Shown here: positions 1 through 11,583 of the stretch, piece by piece | How the letters are laid out: each line of letters opens with the position of its first letter | Numbering within the stretch: the stretch's first letter is position 1 | Origin: Lactuca virosa | Taxonomy: Eukaryota > Streptophyta > Magnoliopsida > Asterales > Asteraceae | Assembly: GCA_928212115.1 (NCBI GenBank) | Contig: CAKMRJ010005523.1 | Coordinates: forward strand, 138,404,525 to 138,468,524 | Direction: 5' to 3' | DNA length: 64,000 bases | The notes under the pieces: generated by a model | The model's database searches: none | Told to the model about the DNA's origin: nothing | The model's input: only the letters and a program-made list of their open reading frames with translations | Made by a program: the position numbers and the translations under genes

Positions 1-1539
1 AAAAAATCAAAAACTCCAAAAAGATTTTCTTTTGTTAATTGTTTCATTTTTCGAAAACATTCACAAAAACTCAAAAATATTTTTTTTTGAAAAATCAAAA
101 ATATCAAAAAGATTTTTGTTATTCTCTTTGTTTCTTTTTCATTGTGCAGATAACACGAACATTCAAGGGTCATGCTTATGTTTCTATGGGAAGGTAAACT
201 TTCATCAATTATGTACTAGTTAGGTTGTCCCTAGAAGCATGCTGCAGCATGTTGACCCAAGCCTCTGTAGACTTAATGTGTGTTTACGAAAGCCTTAATG
301 AAATTTTTCATATGAAAATTTCTTCCCAAGTCAGGCTTATATTCACATTAGTCGATTGAGCTACCTTACTCTTCTCACATGAGTTAAGAGATATTTGTTT
401 TGTCCGAAAATAACAGAGGTACAATTCGTTCTTCATAACCACTCTTTTTCATCACAAAATTTCTTACACTTGCACACACGAAGACATATATCCAAGAGGT
501 CTTTGATTCAACCCATCAAGATTTAGATATATCAAAATTATGTGTTAGTGATCTGACATCATGAGGCCGTGATGAAAATGAAACCCAACTTCATATCTTA
601 ATAAGGAATTGACGGGGAACTATGTTCCAGATTTGACGAAATATTTGTTTCAGTACCATTTTTTGAAACTCAAAATCATATTCTATTCTTATGCGTGATC
701 TTGATCAAACTATCGAAACCCACGATGTTTGTTACCCAACAGGATCCAGAACAAATATTTTTTATGAATATGATTTCTGTATGAGTTTCATTTGCTTTCA
801 AAGTTACTATCAACATATTTCAAAGCATACTTGTCACTGACTACACTGGTCAAACAAGTAATTTCTGTTACAATTACTCACCTTATGTTTAGGATGATAT
901 ATAACGAAATTTTACACCACCCAATAAGCCTAACAAAAGAAGCCCTTCGATACTTCTCTACAAGTATTCGATTGTAATTCACCGGAACATATACAAGCAG
1001 TTGATTATCTTTCTTGATAATTAATGAAGTAACCTTTGCCCGGGGTTTCTCTGCTTTTGTGTCGAAATTTTTGACATCACAGATCCAAATTTTCGTTAAT
1101 TTGTTTCTTATCTTTTCTTCGGCACACAACACACATGAAATCCTTGAGGTTCTGAGTACTACAAACTTAGGCTGATGATTTCGACAGTCTAGCACATGAC
1201 TTCGTCTCTAAACCCAAAGACAAAAGAGCTTACCCTCCATCCGAAGGTTGATGATGGTTACTATTCCTTGAGGTAACACGAACAGACTGAGTAAGGAGAC
1301 GTTTCCTGGTTTCAAGACGATGTGACAATTACTTTTTGATGCATGGCAACTTTATTGGCAGACTGGTGCGACTTTTAAGGTGCCACGTCAGATCTCAATC
1401 AATGCCTATCTCGCGTTCAATTCAAATTAAGGGTTACATATAAAAATGGAATTTAAGGGTTCTTTATCTTTTTACGCACTAGAAAAAGAACTCAAATACC
1501 CAAATTCTCTCTGTTTTTCAAAGCTTCTAAACCCTAATC
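1..1539. other. AT-rich non-coding stretch upstream of family-1 pseudogene
   Basis: No coding region can be supported here. Two imperfect copies of an A/T-rich segment lie at about 1-64 and 65-150, each containing ATCAAAAA and AAAAAGATTTT. The last 160 bases before the ATG at 1540 resemble a plant promoter and 5' leader: GCCACGTCA at 1382, TATAAAAA at 1439-1446, then a C/T-rich leader. No copy of the LTR at 5414-5719 is visible here, so if that LTR belongs to an element containing the pseudogene, its 5' LTR must lie before the window. Confidence 0.4.
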
Positions 1540-4500
1540 ATGGCTGTCGTTGATTTTACTTCTCGAACAACTGAAGACATCACTTCTCAACCGATCATGA
1601 AGATTCAAAGCACCAATTATCAAGTGGAAGTAGATGTGTCTTTGTATCCAGAAGAATTGAAGATGCTAATTGTCGCATTGAAGAGTTCTGTTCTTTTCAA
1701 GGTGATGTTTTAATTCTTTCTCAGTTCCTCTCTCATGGCTTTCACAGGCAGGATCCACTGCTACTTATAGCAAAGCAATGGATATCATCACCTTTCAACT
1801 GGTGAATGACAAGAAAATCCGTTTGTCCAAGAAGATCTTTTGTCAGATTCTGGATATTCCCAATTCTCAACTTGTTACTGATCTTTCTTTTGCACAAGTT
1901 ATTCATATGTTTAATGAGATGGCTCATCAACCCCCACTCACAAAGATCAGTGATTTCAAGAAATCAGCCCTGCCAACTGTTTGGAATTTCTTGTTTGGAA
2001 TTTTTCTTCGATGCTTGACAGGTCGAAGTGTTGGCTTAGACAAAGGTCGCATGGAGGTTTATGCGATGGTGGCAGGATTGTATTATGATATCTCTGTCGA
2101 CTACTCTACTCAACTATGGAAGGAATTCCAAAAGAGTGTCGAAAACACGAATGTGGTTCAAGGCATTTCGTGTGCTAGGTATTGGAGCTTAATCCTTGGT
2201 TATTTCTATGATAAAGAAGGAATTGATGTCCCTGCTGATGAAGAAAAGGCTGAGTTTCTAAAGTATCACTTCCCAAAGGAAGTTTCGGATGATATGGAGG
2301 TATTCACACACATTGCTCGAAATTCCTGATGCAATGTTAAAGAGGGTTGAGCCAACAAATTCAGTGTTGGTTGAGTACTTGAAAACCATTAATCCAGATG
2401 TTGAGATTGGAAAATTATTGTCGAAAGAAGAAGCTGGTCCTTCCAAGAAGTCTAAACGTTCTAAAAAGGATGCAAAAGCTGCACCAGAGAAAAACCAGTG
2501 CACGAATCAATGAAGTCTCCTGAGAAGATTGTGCATGAATCTACGAAGTCTCCAAAGAAGCCTGAGACGGCTGAAGTGAATGTCTCGACTGTTGTCATCA
2601 AACCAGTGGAACCTGTTGATGATATTGTAGTGGTAGAGAAAATTCCTTCTAAATCTGGTGTTTTTCGTCGTTTGAAGAAAAGGTCTATGGGTTCCAGAAA
2701 ATCTTCTGATGGTGGATCAAAATTTTCTCCTTCTAATGTTCGTAAACCACAACTCTCTCATCAAGGAGTTATTTTTCGAGAGGTTCCAGCTCTAGTCTCG
2801 CCTCTATCCAAGAAACAAAGAGTTGGAGATGTGGCCAAACATATTTCGAAGAAGAAGAAAAGACAAAGAAAGTTGGTTATTCAAGAAGCATCTTCTGAAG
2901 AAGAAATGGTTCCTGAAACACCAGAACCAGTTGTTTCACAATCTGTATCTACTCCTGAGAAGACAATAGTCATACCACCCGAAGTCTCGTTAACTGAATC
3001 ACATACTGAGGAGGTTCGAACTTCAGGCATTGTTACACACGTATCTGATATGGATGTAAATGTCAACATGGTTGAGGGAGAGTCGAACAAAGAGGTTGCA
3101 CCTACTAATCAAGGTATTCCTGTATCTTCAAAACCAGACATTTTCGTGTCTTTACCACCTTTTATTCTTCCGAATACTACAAATTCCCCAACTTTTGAAA
3201 CCATTCTTCGTCAACCCTTTACCACTCTTTTTCCATCTCAATCTACTGATTCTCTCAAAAATAATTCACCTGTTCAACCTTCACCTGTTGTTGAAGCTGA
3301 TACTGATAATGAAGGTTTTGGAGGTGCCTTTGAAGATTTACAGTTTGATGATGAAGAAGATCACTTCCCTGATCATATGTTGATGACGATGAAACAATTC
3401 AAGATTCTTAAGCAGAAGTTGAATTCTATTCTTCAATAACAAGCAGATTTGGGGAGTAATTCGTCTGTATCTCATCTGGAAGTTGATAATATGTTGAAAC
3501 ACATTCGAAGGAAAAGTGGTAAGTAAAGTCTCTGGAATGGTCCGAGATTCAGAGATTCGTCTGTTGGAAAAGATTGATCACAATGATCAAAATGATGAAT
3601 TACGGGTTAATTCTCTCAATTTGATGTTCAGAGGGGAAGTGAAATAATTCAAGCATTTGATGAAAGAACGACATGTACTATTCGTTCAAGATATCAAGAA
3701 GGTGAGGGAAGATGTAAATTTGCAAATCCAAGAACTTCGACAGGATATGCACAAAGAAATCTCAATCGTACAACGTGATTATGCTTCGATCAATCAGAAA
3801 GTTGACATTATTTGTGATGCTGTTACCAAATATGTCAAACTGTACGAAGATTTGCGTCCTCAACTTACTCAATTGTCGACCATGGAAAATCAAAGCTTTG
3901 TGTAAGTGCTTAATTCGCTGAAGGAGCTTAAAGAGTTAACTGTTAAATCAGTTTCATCTCCATTGATCACTTCAGACTTTTTGTCTCAAAAGTTCGTTCA
4001 TTTTGAAGCGATCTTGCAAAAACAACTTGCTCCACTTTCTCATATTTCTATCCTTCTTCCGAAGAATGCCCCACCTGTTTTCACAGGGGTGCAAGACTGA
4101 CAAAAGGAGGATGGTAGTACGAAGGCTAGTGGTGAAGATTTGCATGTAGATGCAAAGGTTGTTGGAAAGGTGTTCTCCACGAAGATTCCAATAACAAAAC
4201 CATTTGTGTCTACTGCTGAGCCAGTTATTTCGACTGTTGTAACAACAATGCCAGTGACAACGAAGTCAATTTCAAAATCAATTTCCAAAGGAATTGTGAT
4301 TGGAGAAGGAGGCAGCAGTTCGAAGCCTAAGGAAAGTGTTGATAATTCCTCTGTAAAAGACAAAGGCAAAACTGTTATGGTCGAAAAGTCAAAGGAAGAA
4401 AAGAAAGCTGAAAATGGAGGCTGAGGTTGAAAAGCTCCAAATTGTACAAAGCATTATGCGACTTCGTGCAAATGATCCAGCTGGGATGAACAACGGTGAT

Positions 4501-5382
4501 CCTTCAAAGAATTACAATTATGAGACAATAGAGTCAAAAGTTGCATATAATCATATGTATGCTTTCGAAAAGAAGCCAAAGAGAAGCTATGTTGTTCTCA
4601 ACACTGATATAAGTCAATTAGATTTTCCCATCAATGAAATGATGTTCATCATGGCTCAGTACAAAATTGCTGAGAAATTTGACAATGATGATGAGTACAC
4701 ATACATGAAGATCAGATTTCATGTTGTACTTGGAAAACTTCCAGAGGAGATTTGGTCTCTGGTGAAGATAAAGAAGGTGATAAGCATAAAGCGAGATGTG
4801 TTGTTCGAAAATATGATGCAGAATCTTCGCTTTATTGTTTCGAGGGCGAATGGGCAATTATGTGATTTTTCAGTAGCTGATTTTCCCTTAATGAACTTGT
4901 ATGATCTGATACAAGTTGCATTGTTACTAAAGGATAAATACGCTTCATATCTTCGAGAAACTGATCCTGAAGTTTTTCGACTTGGGTTGGCTCACATCAA
5001 GATTTTCATTGACAACTATTATGAGTGTTTAGCACTTACTAATGTTGAGTTAGCTACAGCAAAGGGTTTGACTGTAAAAGTGCCAATGGAACTTCCTTTA
5101 ACTCAATCTGAGTTGAAGAAGTATACTGACGGAGAAATATGTTTGAAACCATTTGGTATGGTATTTGCTGGGAAAGATAAAAATGGGAAGGCAAAAAGAT
5201 TCTTGTTTCAAGCTTCCGAAGTGGAAAGATATACAACATCCCAATATACGAATTTCATTGTTCGTATGAATAGCTGCAAGAAGAATAATGAAGGAGATAA
5301 GAAGGAACTGAAGAAGATAATCTCGTGGTACACTGAGATTCGAAGAGTTATGCTGTATGCTATACAGATACTCTTGAACTGA
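1540..5382 (+). pseudogene. Broken repeat-borne protein, 'family 1' (function unknown)
   Basis: Collinear remains of one protein of roughly 1,280 residues, read from ATG 1540 to TGA at 5380-5382. Order: an N-terminal globular part (VPLSWLSQAGSTATYSKA; ISDFKKSALPTVWN), a charged Lys/Ser/Glu/Pro-rich middle (about 2350-3440), a predicted coiled coil (about 3480-3905, DIKKVREDVNLQIQEL) and a C-terminal globular domain (4414-5382, containing ADFPLMNLYDL and DGEICLKPFG). Lesions seen: frameshifts near 1705, 2310, 2500 and 4415, and in-frame stops near 3437, 3525, 3645, 3903 and 4098. I do not recognise a function; similar proteins are, from memory, common in Asteraceae genomes. The stop is followed within about 20 bases by a polypurine tract and LTR-like start, which suggests it is carried by a pol-less LTR element. 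The C-terminal domain is homologous to the minus-strand relic at 37640-39195. Confidence 0.6.
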
Positions 5383-5400
5383 TGAAGGTCGACATTATTA

Positions 5401-5413
5401 CAAAGGGGGAGAT
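5401..5413 (+). other. Polypurine tract (plus-strand primer site)
   Basis: CAAAGGGGGAGAT directly precedes TGTTAGGG. A purine run ending at a TG is the standard arrangement for second-strand priming at the edge of a 3' LTR. Confidence 0.6.
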
Positions 5414-5719
5414 TGTTAGGGTCGAATTATATTGTAATATGTCGAAGTCTGTTTTACCCTTCGTATGTTTTGTAAAGTTTATTTACTAAGGTGTATTTCG
5501 TACGAAGCTTAATTGTCAATGCCTTAGTATTTTTTGTATGCTTTCACTGTTCCTATAAATATGGAACTTTACTAGAGTTAGATAAGAGTCCTTTACAGAA
5601 CCTGTCTATTTTCTCTGTAAAAGTTGAAAGCGTAAATGAGCAGAAACCATATCTTATTTACATCGTTTGTCCAATCTGCATTCGTTTAACTCTGATTTTG
5701 ATTAATACTTGATTCTACA
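5414..5719 (+). repeat. Putative 3' LTR (about 306 bp) of the family-1 element
   Basis: Begins TGTTAGGG after a polypurine tract and ends about TCTACA, just before gypsy-1 homology starts. TATAAATA at 5554-5561 is a plausible promoter. The partner LTR is not in the window, so the 3' boundary (5719) is inferred from the CA end and from where gypsy-1 pol begins. If correct, this element inserted into gypsy-1 and removed its integrase and 3' LTR from view. Confidence 0.5.
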
Positions 5720-7080
5720 ATTCATCAAGCTTCCTCTTGAGCTTTCTTTATACTTTCCACAATTGTCGAGACAACTTCAATTCTCAACGATGTTGGCCTT
5801 TTCTTTTCAAGATTTACTTTCCGACAGAGAGCATCAGCAACAACATTTACTTTATCAGGTAAGTAGTCACAATCTCGTAGTCCATGAGTAACTCTAGCCA
5901 GCGCCCTTGCCTCATGTTCAATTCCTTCTGATTAAAGAGATATTGAAGACTCTTATGATCAGTGAAAAGTTTGCATTTAGTACCATAAAGACAGTGCCTC
6001 CATATCTTTAAGGCGAATACTACCGCTGCCAACTCCAAATGATGAGTGGGGTAGTTCTTTTCATGCTCTTTCAATTGCCTCGATGCATACGCTATCACTT
6101 TATCCCTTTTGGTCAGAACACAACCTAACCCAACTCCAGAGGCATCACTATAAACTGCAAAGTCATCAACTCCTTCAGGTAACGAAAGAATCGGCGTTTC
6201 ACACAATCTCTTCTTTAACTTCTCAAAGGCTTCCTTATGCTTCTCATTCCAAGCATAAGTATCTCCTTTGTGGGTCAAAGTTGCTAATGGAGTAGCGATC
6301 GAAGAAAAGCCTTGGATAAATCTTCGATAATATTCGGCTAATCCTAAAAAGCTTCGAATCTCCGTAGGACTTTTTGGTTGTTCCCACTTCATCACAACTT
6401 CAATCTTTGCTGGGTCAACCATTATTCCTTCTTGGTTAACCACGTGACCTAAAAATTGGACTTCTTGAATCCAAAATTCACATTTGGAGAACTTTGCATA
6501 CAACTTCTCCTTTTTTAGAACTTCTAGCACTTCACGCAGATGCTTGTCATGCTCCTGCTTGCTTTTTGAATAAATCAAGATATCATCTATGAATACTATC
6601 ACGGATTTATCAAGGTATGGTTTACAAACCCTGTTCGTCAAATCCATGAAAGCTGCTGGAGCATTGGTTAGTCCGAACGACATAACCAAAAATTCATAGT
6701 GTCCATATCTTGTTCTGAACGCAGTCTTCTCAATATCCTGCTCTCTTACCTTTAGCTGATGATATCCTGACCTAAGATCGATCTTCGAAAAATAGCTCGA
6801 ACCTTGCAACTGATCGAACAGGTCATCAATCCTCGGCAACGGGTACTTGTTCTTTATTGTCGCTTTATTCAGCTCTCTGTAATCGATGCGCATTCTCATG
6901 CTCCCGTCCTTTTTCTTTACAAATAACATCGGGGCTCCCCCAGGGTGATGAACTAGGTCGAATAAAACCTTTGTCCAATAACTCCTGAAGTTGTGTCATA
7001 AGTTCTTTCATCTCTGTTGGTGCTAATCGATACGGTGCTTTTGCTATTGGCGTCGTTCCTGGTAACAAGTCGATACGGAA
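5720..7080 (-). pseudogene. Ty3/gypsy reverse transcriptase and RNase H (gypsy-1)
   Basis: Minus-strand pol of gypsy-1, continuing the gag-protease frame after a nonsense codon. RT motifs in order: KAPYRLAPTEM, DYRELNKATIKNKYPLPRID, SKIDLRSGYHQLKV, FGLTNAPAAF and the catalytic box VFIDDILIYS. RNase H follows with VYSDASGVGLGCVL, TDHKSLQYLF and, in another frame, NVVADALCRK. Lesions: TAA at 7081-7083 where the family has Glu, one extra G in a G run near 6940, and one missing T near 5865. The segment ends with STIVESIKKAQEEA at about 5722, where integrase should follow; integrase and the 3' LTR are absent, probably because the 1-5719 element inserted here. Motif style suggests a chromovirus, perhaps Tekay/Del; lineage not certain. 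Confidence 0.9.
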
Positions 7081-8874
7081 TTATACTTGTCGATCAGGGG
7101 GCAATCCGGGAAGATCTTTGGGAAAGACTTCTGGATAATCACACACCACCAGAATATTCTGCACCTCCTTCTTTTCCTTCTTAGCATCGATCACAAACGC
7201 TAGATATGATGTACATCCCTTGGCCAAACACTTTATGTCTTTCATTAGGGAAATGATTCCAGAGTTTACTCTGCGTTTGTCTCCATACACCATAAACGAC
7301 TCTTTCCCTGGCGGGTTTACTTTTACTATCTTCTTCCTACACAATATTTCGGCATCATTGGCGCTAAGCCAATCCATTCCTAAAACTATGTCTAAACCAT
7401 TTAACTCGATAGGCAATAATTCCTCGTGGAACTTATTCCCATTCAAGTCAATGAAAATGTTTTTCATACGATGGCTAACAGGTACAAACTTGCCACTAGC
7501 AATCTCGACTAATAAAGCATTAACTAGTCTATCAACAGGCAAAGCTAGTTTTCTACCAAATTCATGCAAAATAAAGGAGTAATTGGCTCCAGAATCAAAC
7601 AAAATTTGGGCAGGAAATTTGTTTACGAGAAAGGTACCTGAAGCGACATCGGCTTCTTCATTCGCAGCTTCAAGTGTCATCTGAAAGGCTCTCGCCTTCG
7701 GCTTTGGTGGAAGATTGGGATTTGCTGCATCCTTCTTCTTCGGACAGTCTTTCAAAACGTGCCCTTCTTCGTTACATCCAAAGCATACCCTCTTGTTGGA
7801 CGGACACTCGTTGGCATAATGCCCAGTCTTTCCATATTTGTAGCAAGTCACGCCCTCACTACATTTCCCAGAGTGCTTTTTCTTGCACTTCTCACACCAT
7901 TTCACTTCGCCTCCTCCTCCTCCAAACTTCTTACACTTTGAAAATTTGCTTTTCTTGTTGGAACCTGAAGTTCCTTCAAACTTTCTCTTTTCGCCAACCT
8001 CTGCCCTCTCCAGACCCTTCTCTCTGATCTGAGTCTCAACATTCTTAGCAGCCCAGATGACGGCTTTCAAAGTGGTTGCTTGCTTGACCATCAGACCAAA
8101 GTCCGCTGGTAATCCGAGGGCAAACTTTTTGACCTTGGAGAGTTCAGTTGGAGCTAGGTAAGGAACAAGCTTCATCTTTTCCGTAAAACTAGCAGCGTAT
8201 TCAGTAACGCTCATCTTTCCCTTCTTCAAATTCTGGAACTCATTATTGATTTCCAGAAGATCCTGCTCAGAGCAGTATTGCAATTTCAATTGTACCACAA
8301 AGTCTTCCCAAAACATCTTGCTAGCTTCTCCCTTGGGCATCGAATCAGCTAGTAACTTCCACCAGCTCAATACACCAGATTTTAACAGAGTAATTGCAAG
8401 TGCGGTCTTCTGTTTGTTGCTGCACTCACAACTTTCAAACATTGTCTCCATTTCGGATATCCAATTCATGACTTCCACTGGTGTCGAACTTCCAGATAGA
8501 CACTGTGGTTTGGATGCCATGAAATCTTTGTATTTGCATCCACGTCCATCAACTCCTCCATCCTGGTTGTTTTGTCTAACTATCGGTGGGTTGGCTTGAC
8601 CAAGAGTCCCACTGTAGTTCCTTCTTACTGATTGCCCTTCATTCAATTCGGGCTGTTCAACAGGTATCGTAGTTTCTTCCCTATTCGGTTGTAGTAATCG
8701 CCTTGTCTCCTCCATTTGGCGATCAAACATCATCTGCATCATTTCTTGTACCCCAGCCATCGTCATTGGCTCAGGTGCAGCTCCTACAACAGGTACTTGC
8801 TCAACTACTTGGGGTTGAGGTTGTTGATTCCTGTTTCCGTTTGCATTTCCAACTCCACTGCGAGTTCTTGCCAT
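7081..8874 (-). CDS. Ty3/gypsy Gag-protease (gypsy-1), 597 aa, open
   Basis: Starts with MARTRSGVGN and stays open for 597 codons. Gag core at about residues 110-260 (CKYKDFMASKPQ, EFQNLKKGKMSVTEYAASF). A cysteine cluster (CEKCKKKHSGKC) and two zinc knuckles (CYKYGKTGHYANEC, in which Tyr-Lys-Tyr replaces the usual second Cys; CFGCNEEGHVLKDC) bind RNA. An aspartic protease with active site FDSGANYSFI follows. The frame ends at PGLPPDRQV followed by TAA where the family continues into RT, so this is the front of a Gag-Pol polyprotein stopped by one nonsense change. It lies 350 bases downstream of the primer site, as expected for a gypsy element. Confidence 0.92.
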   Translation of the reverse strand: MARTRSGVGNANGNRNQQPQPQVVEQVPVVGAAPEPMTMAGVQEMMQMMFDRQMEETRRLLQPNREETTIPVEQPELNEGQSVRRNYSGTLGQANPPIVRQNNQDGGVDGRGCKYKDFMASKPQCLSGSSTPVEVMNWISEMETMFESCECSNKQKTALAITLLKSGVLSWWKLLADSMPKGEASKMFWEDFVVQLKLQYCSEQDLLEINNEFQNLKKGKMSVTEYAASFTEKMKLVPYLAPTELSKVKKFALGLPADFGLMVKQATTLKAVIWAAKNVETQIREKGLERAEVGEKRKFEGTSGSNKKSKFSKCKKFGGGGGEVKWCEKCKKKHSGKCSEGVTCYKYGKTGHYANECPSNKRVCFGCNEEGHVLKDCPKKKDAANPNLPPKPKARAFQMTLEAANEEADVASGTFLVNKFPAQILFDSGANYSFILHEFGRKLALPVDRLVNALLVEIASGKFVPVSHRMKNIFIDLNGNKFHEELLPIELNGLDIVLGMDWLSANDAEILCRKKIVKVNPPGKESFMVYGDKRRVNSGIISLMKDIKCLAKGCTSYLAFVIDAKKEKKEVQNILVVCDYPEVFPKDLPGLPPDRQV

Positions 8875-9227
8875 TATAATCTATATACCGAATAAGGCGA
8901 ATTTAGATCTTTATCCTCGATAGGTATTTAAATTCCCTTATCACTCCAAAGCGTTTACATGCTAGTTCTAATATCGTAGTCGTACGCTTAGAATCCTAAA
9001 CACATAAGGTTTCTAGATCTGGTCGGCAACAGACCATAGATCCGAACAAATAATGGCATATATGGCAAACATATAACATTTAGCACATAAAAGCATTTTA
9101 GGCATCTTTCCTAAAATAAACTAGTGCTCGTGTCTAAAATATGGTAGACACTCATCTCACAATCATCACTTAGCATTCTAAGTTTATGTCTAGAAATCCT
9201 ACAAATTCCTAGTTCGCTTAAACTAAT
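8875..9227 (-). other. 5' leader of gypsy-1
   Basis: About 350 bases between the gag ATG and the primer site on the minus strand. No ORF of note; likely holds packaging signals, which I cannot identify. Confidence 0.6.
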
Positions 9228-9240
9228 GCTCTGATACCAA
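9228..9240 (-). other. Primer binding site, initiator-Met tRNA type (gypsy-1)
   Basis: On the minus strand TTGGTATCAGAGC, separated by one base from the LTR end TGTCACA. This matches the usual plant tRNA-iMet primer site. Confidence 0.9.
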
Positions 9241-10438
9241 CTGTGACATCCCCTAATTTCTCTCGGCCAAAAAAGACCGATTTAATTTATGCTTTTTAAA
9301 ATAAAGTCAGAGAAATCCTTTTAAAAGATGTTGCGGAATTGGCCCCCAAAACAAAACATGATAAAAGTTTGTCAAAACCTTTCTTTAAGAAATATATAAT
9401 TTCATTTCATATCAAAACCTCGGGATGTCATGTTCCGATACAGATCAAAAGCATAAACAAGACATTATAAGGGACCTAGCCTAAGAATATCATCCAACAG
9501 TTAATTACAACTACTGACCTATAATCCAAAAATCTCTCATCATCATCCGACTATGCTCGGGGTCCACTACCTGTAACATAAAAGGCTGAGTGGGTCAAGC
9601 TTGGGAGTCTGGTGAGCATATAGGGTTTTCAACCCACAATAATAATAAACTTATTAAGTTCACCAATCAACAATAACCCTGATTACCCATTCCCGTTATC
9701 TTCACTTTACGTCCCTAAACACCTATCACAAGGGACCTAGCCTAAGGAATATCATCGGGATGGACACTACTGCTAAGGGGACTCCTCAGCCATACATGTC
9801 CTAAAGGCAACCATGAGGGGGATGGAGTACAGCAAATGAACACCCAAGCTCATTAACACCTACAGGTTGCGAGCCTGCCAGCGTTCCACTGGACTGTCTA
9901 GAAAAGTCTGTGGTCGTCATCCATACTCCGCTAGATGACTGGATCACAATCACATCGAGGCCTCTCATCATTTTAACACACATCGGCTATTTCGTCTACC
10001 CATGTTTTACCCAACATATTTGTAGATAAAATACATATACAATTTAAAACTTGTATAAAACATCTATTCAACGATCACCTCAATTAAACAATTAATATAA
10101 TTACACATAGCACGTATTTTATAGAAAATACTTCATATCTAGGTGTAAGATGAAGGTGACTACACAATCACCTGATTTAATGATAATCGGGCAGCACTTC
10201 GTTTCCTAAAACGATTGTTTCTAATAAAATCGGGAGTTTTATTGAGAAACCGGGCTCTGCGAGGGTCAGGCTTCAAAACCGAAAAGATAAATTTCTCGGG
10301 CTTCTCGGGCACTTCGGGGCGTATTTCGGGTGTTTGGTATAATACCGGGGCTTTGGAGGAAGTTGGAATGAAAGAAATATTGTTTAAGGGGTTAAAAATG
10401 ACAAGTTTCCAAATTATCCCCGGGAGGTCTCGCACCCT

Positions 10439-10453
10439 TCTATTTATAGGGGC
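10439..10453 (-). promoter_or_regulatory. TATA box of gypsy-1 LTR
   Basis: CCCCTATAAATAGAA on the minus strand in the middle of the LTR, in the expected position for the retrotransposon promoter. Confidence 0.65.
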
Positions 10454-10799
10454 GAGGCTTCCGATCCAATGGCTGAGAAGCTACCAGGTGACAGCAGATC
10501 CGAAGAGGAGGCACATGGCTCGCACGTGCGAGGGTCCTGGTGTAGGCTTCTGATTGGACCGAAGTGTAGGTCCGAGGTTCGGATCCGAAGCAAGAGGGAA
10601 GGGAGACAGGTGGTGCGAAGGTCGGACACGCGGCAGGTGGTGCGAGGCTCGGACGAGGCTGCACACGCGTCACTCCTTGGATGCGCCACGGCTTCGGATG
10701 ACTCAGCAATTTTGGACACGTGGCACGCATGGAGCGAAGGTGACGTGGCCGAAGCATGATTATGCGAATTTTCTCGATTTTTGTGCAAAAACTTCTAAA

Positions 10800-11400
10800 A
10801 TCCACAAGTTTCGCATACGAGCTCCGTTTTTGACGTTCTTTATATGAACGCGTAGGTAAAATTACGCTCTACAACTTTCGTTTAGACTTCGTCGGCTAAT
10901 TTTGACTTTAATTTTTATATTATTTTTTTTAACAGACCGGGACAGGAAATCCGTTAAAAATTCATAACTTCTTCATCCGACGTCCGTTTTGGTCTGTCTT
11001 TTTACCGTTGTACTACTATTTACGAGACCTTCGATTCTCGTTTAGGTTGTTTCGGCTAAAAATCACTCGATCTAAAATTCGAGTTTTTAGTTGTCTACTG
11101 TTAAGCTGAAACTTAGAAAAATCATAACTTCCTCATACGAAGTCAGATTTGGGCGTTCTTTTTATACATACTCTCGGTTTAACGAACACTATGACTTTCG
11201 TTTAGATTACTAAGGCTAAAAAGTAGTTTATCAAAAACTTACTTTTTACGTCACTCGGCACCGTGTCGGTTTTGTCGCGAAACTTCGACAGGTCATAACT
11301 TCTTCGTTATAACTCGGATTTCGGTATTCTTTATATATCCGTAATCCTTGTCACGACCACTACAACTTTCTTAATAGATATAGGTTTTATCTAATATTTA
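10800..11400 (-). repeat. Four diverged repeats of about 160 bp in the U3 of gypsy-1
   Basis: A pattern of CATAACTTC...CGANNTCCG...GTTCTTT(A)TA followed by ACAACTTTCGTTTAGA...GGCTAA recurs with landmarks near 10817, 10978, 11137 and 11308 (spacings about 160, 159 and 171). It lies upstream of the TATA box, so it is a candidate enhancer array. A related copy is visible in the gypsy-3 LTR near 46120-46150. Confidence 0.6.
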
Positions 11401-11583
11401 TTTTCGACGCTCATTTTTATTCTTAATTAATTAAATCCTAATAATTAAGCATAAAACACATAATTCACATAATATTCACAAAATTCCTTTTCATTTCTTC
11501 AAAATGAGTTACAAAGGTTAATCTAGACTATTATGTCAATATTAATGCCTAGCCTAGAAACACAGGCGTTACAGGTTGTCACA

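Larger units (their letters stand above)
9242..11583 (-). repeat. 5' LTR of gypsy-1, about 2.34 kb
   Basis: Bounded on the plus strand by TGTGACATCCCC at 9242 and GGTTGTCACA ending at 11583; the ends are inverted TGTGACA/TGTCACA. The primer site abuts the 9242 side, so this is the 5' LTR of a minus-strand element. TATA box CCCCTATAAATAGAA lies at 10439-10453 (minus), giving U3 at about 10455-11583 and R-U5 at about 9242-10420. The large size fits chromoviruses of the Tekay type. It inserted into the copia LTR fragment on its right; 11584-11588 (TGGGT) should be one target-duplication copy. Confidence 0.85.

Noticed and set aside
1430..2330. An intact cellular gene starting at 1540 with a normal promoter
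   Set aside because: The leader and TATAAAAA look gene-like, but the frame has at least nine lesions and ends at a polypurine tract and LTR. A decayed host gene cannot be fully excluded.
10215..10847. Several overlapping frames of 60-120 codons on both strands
   Set aside because: They fall in the GC-rich part of the gypsy-1 LTR around the TATA box. None has family resemblance and they overlap each other on all frames.
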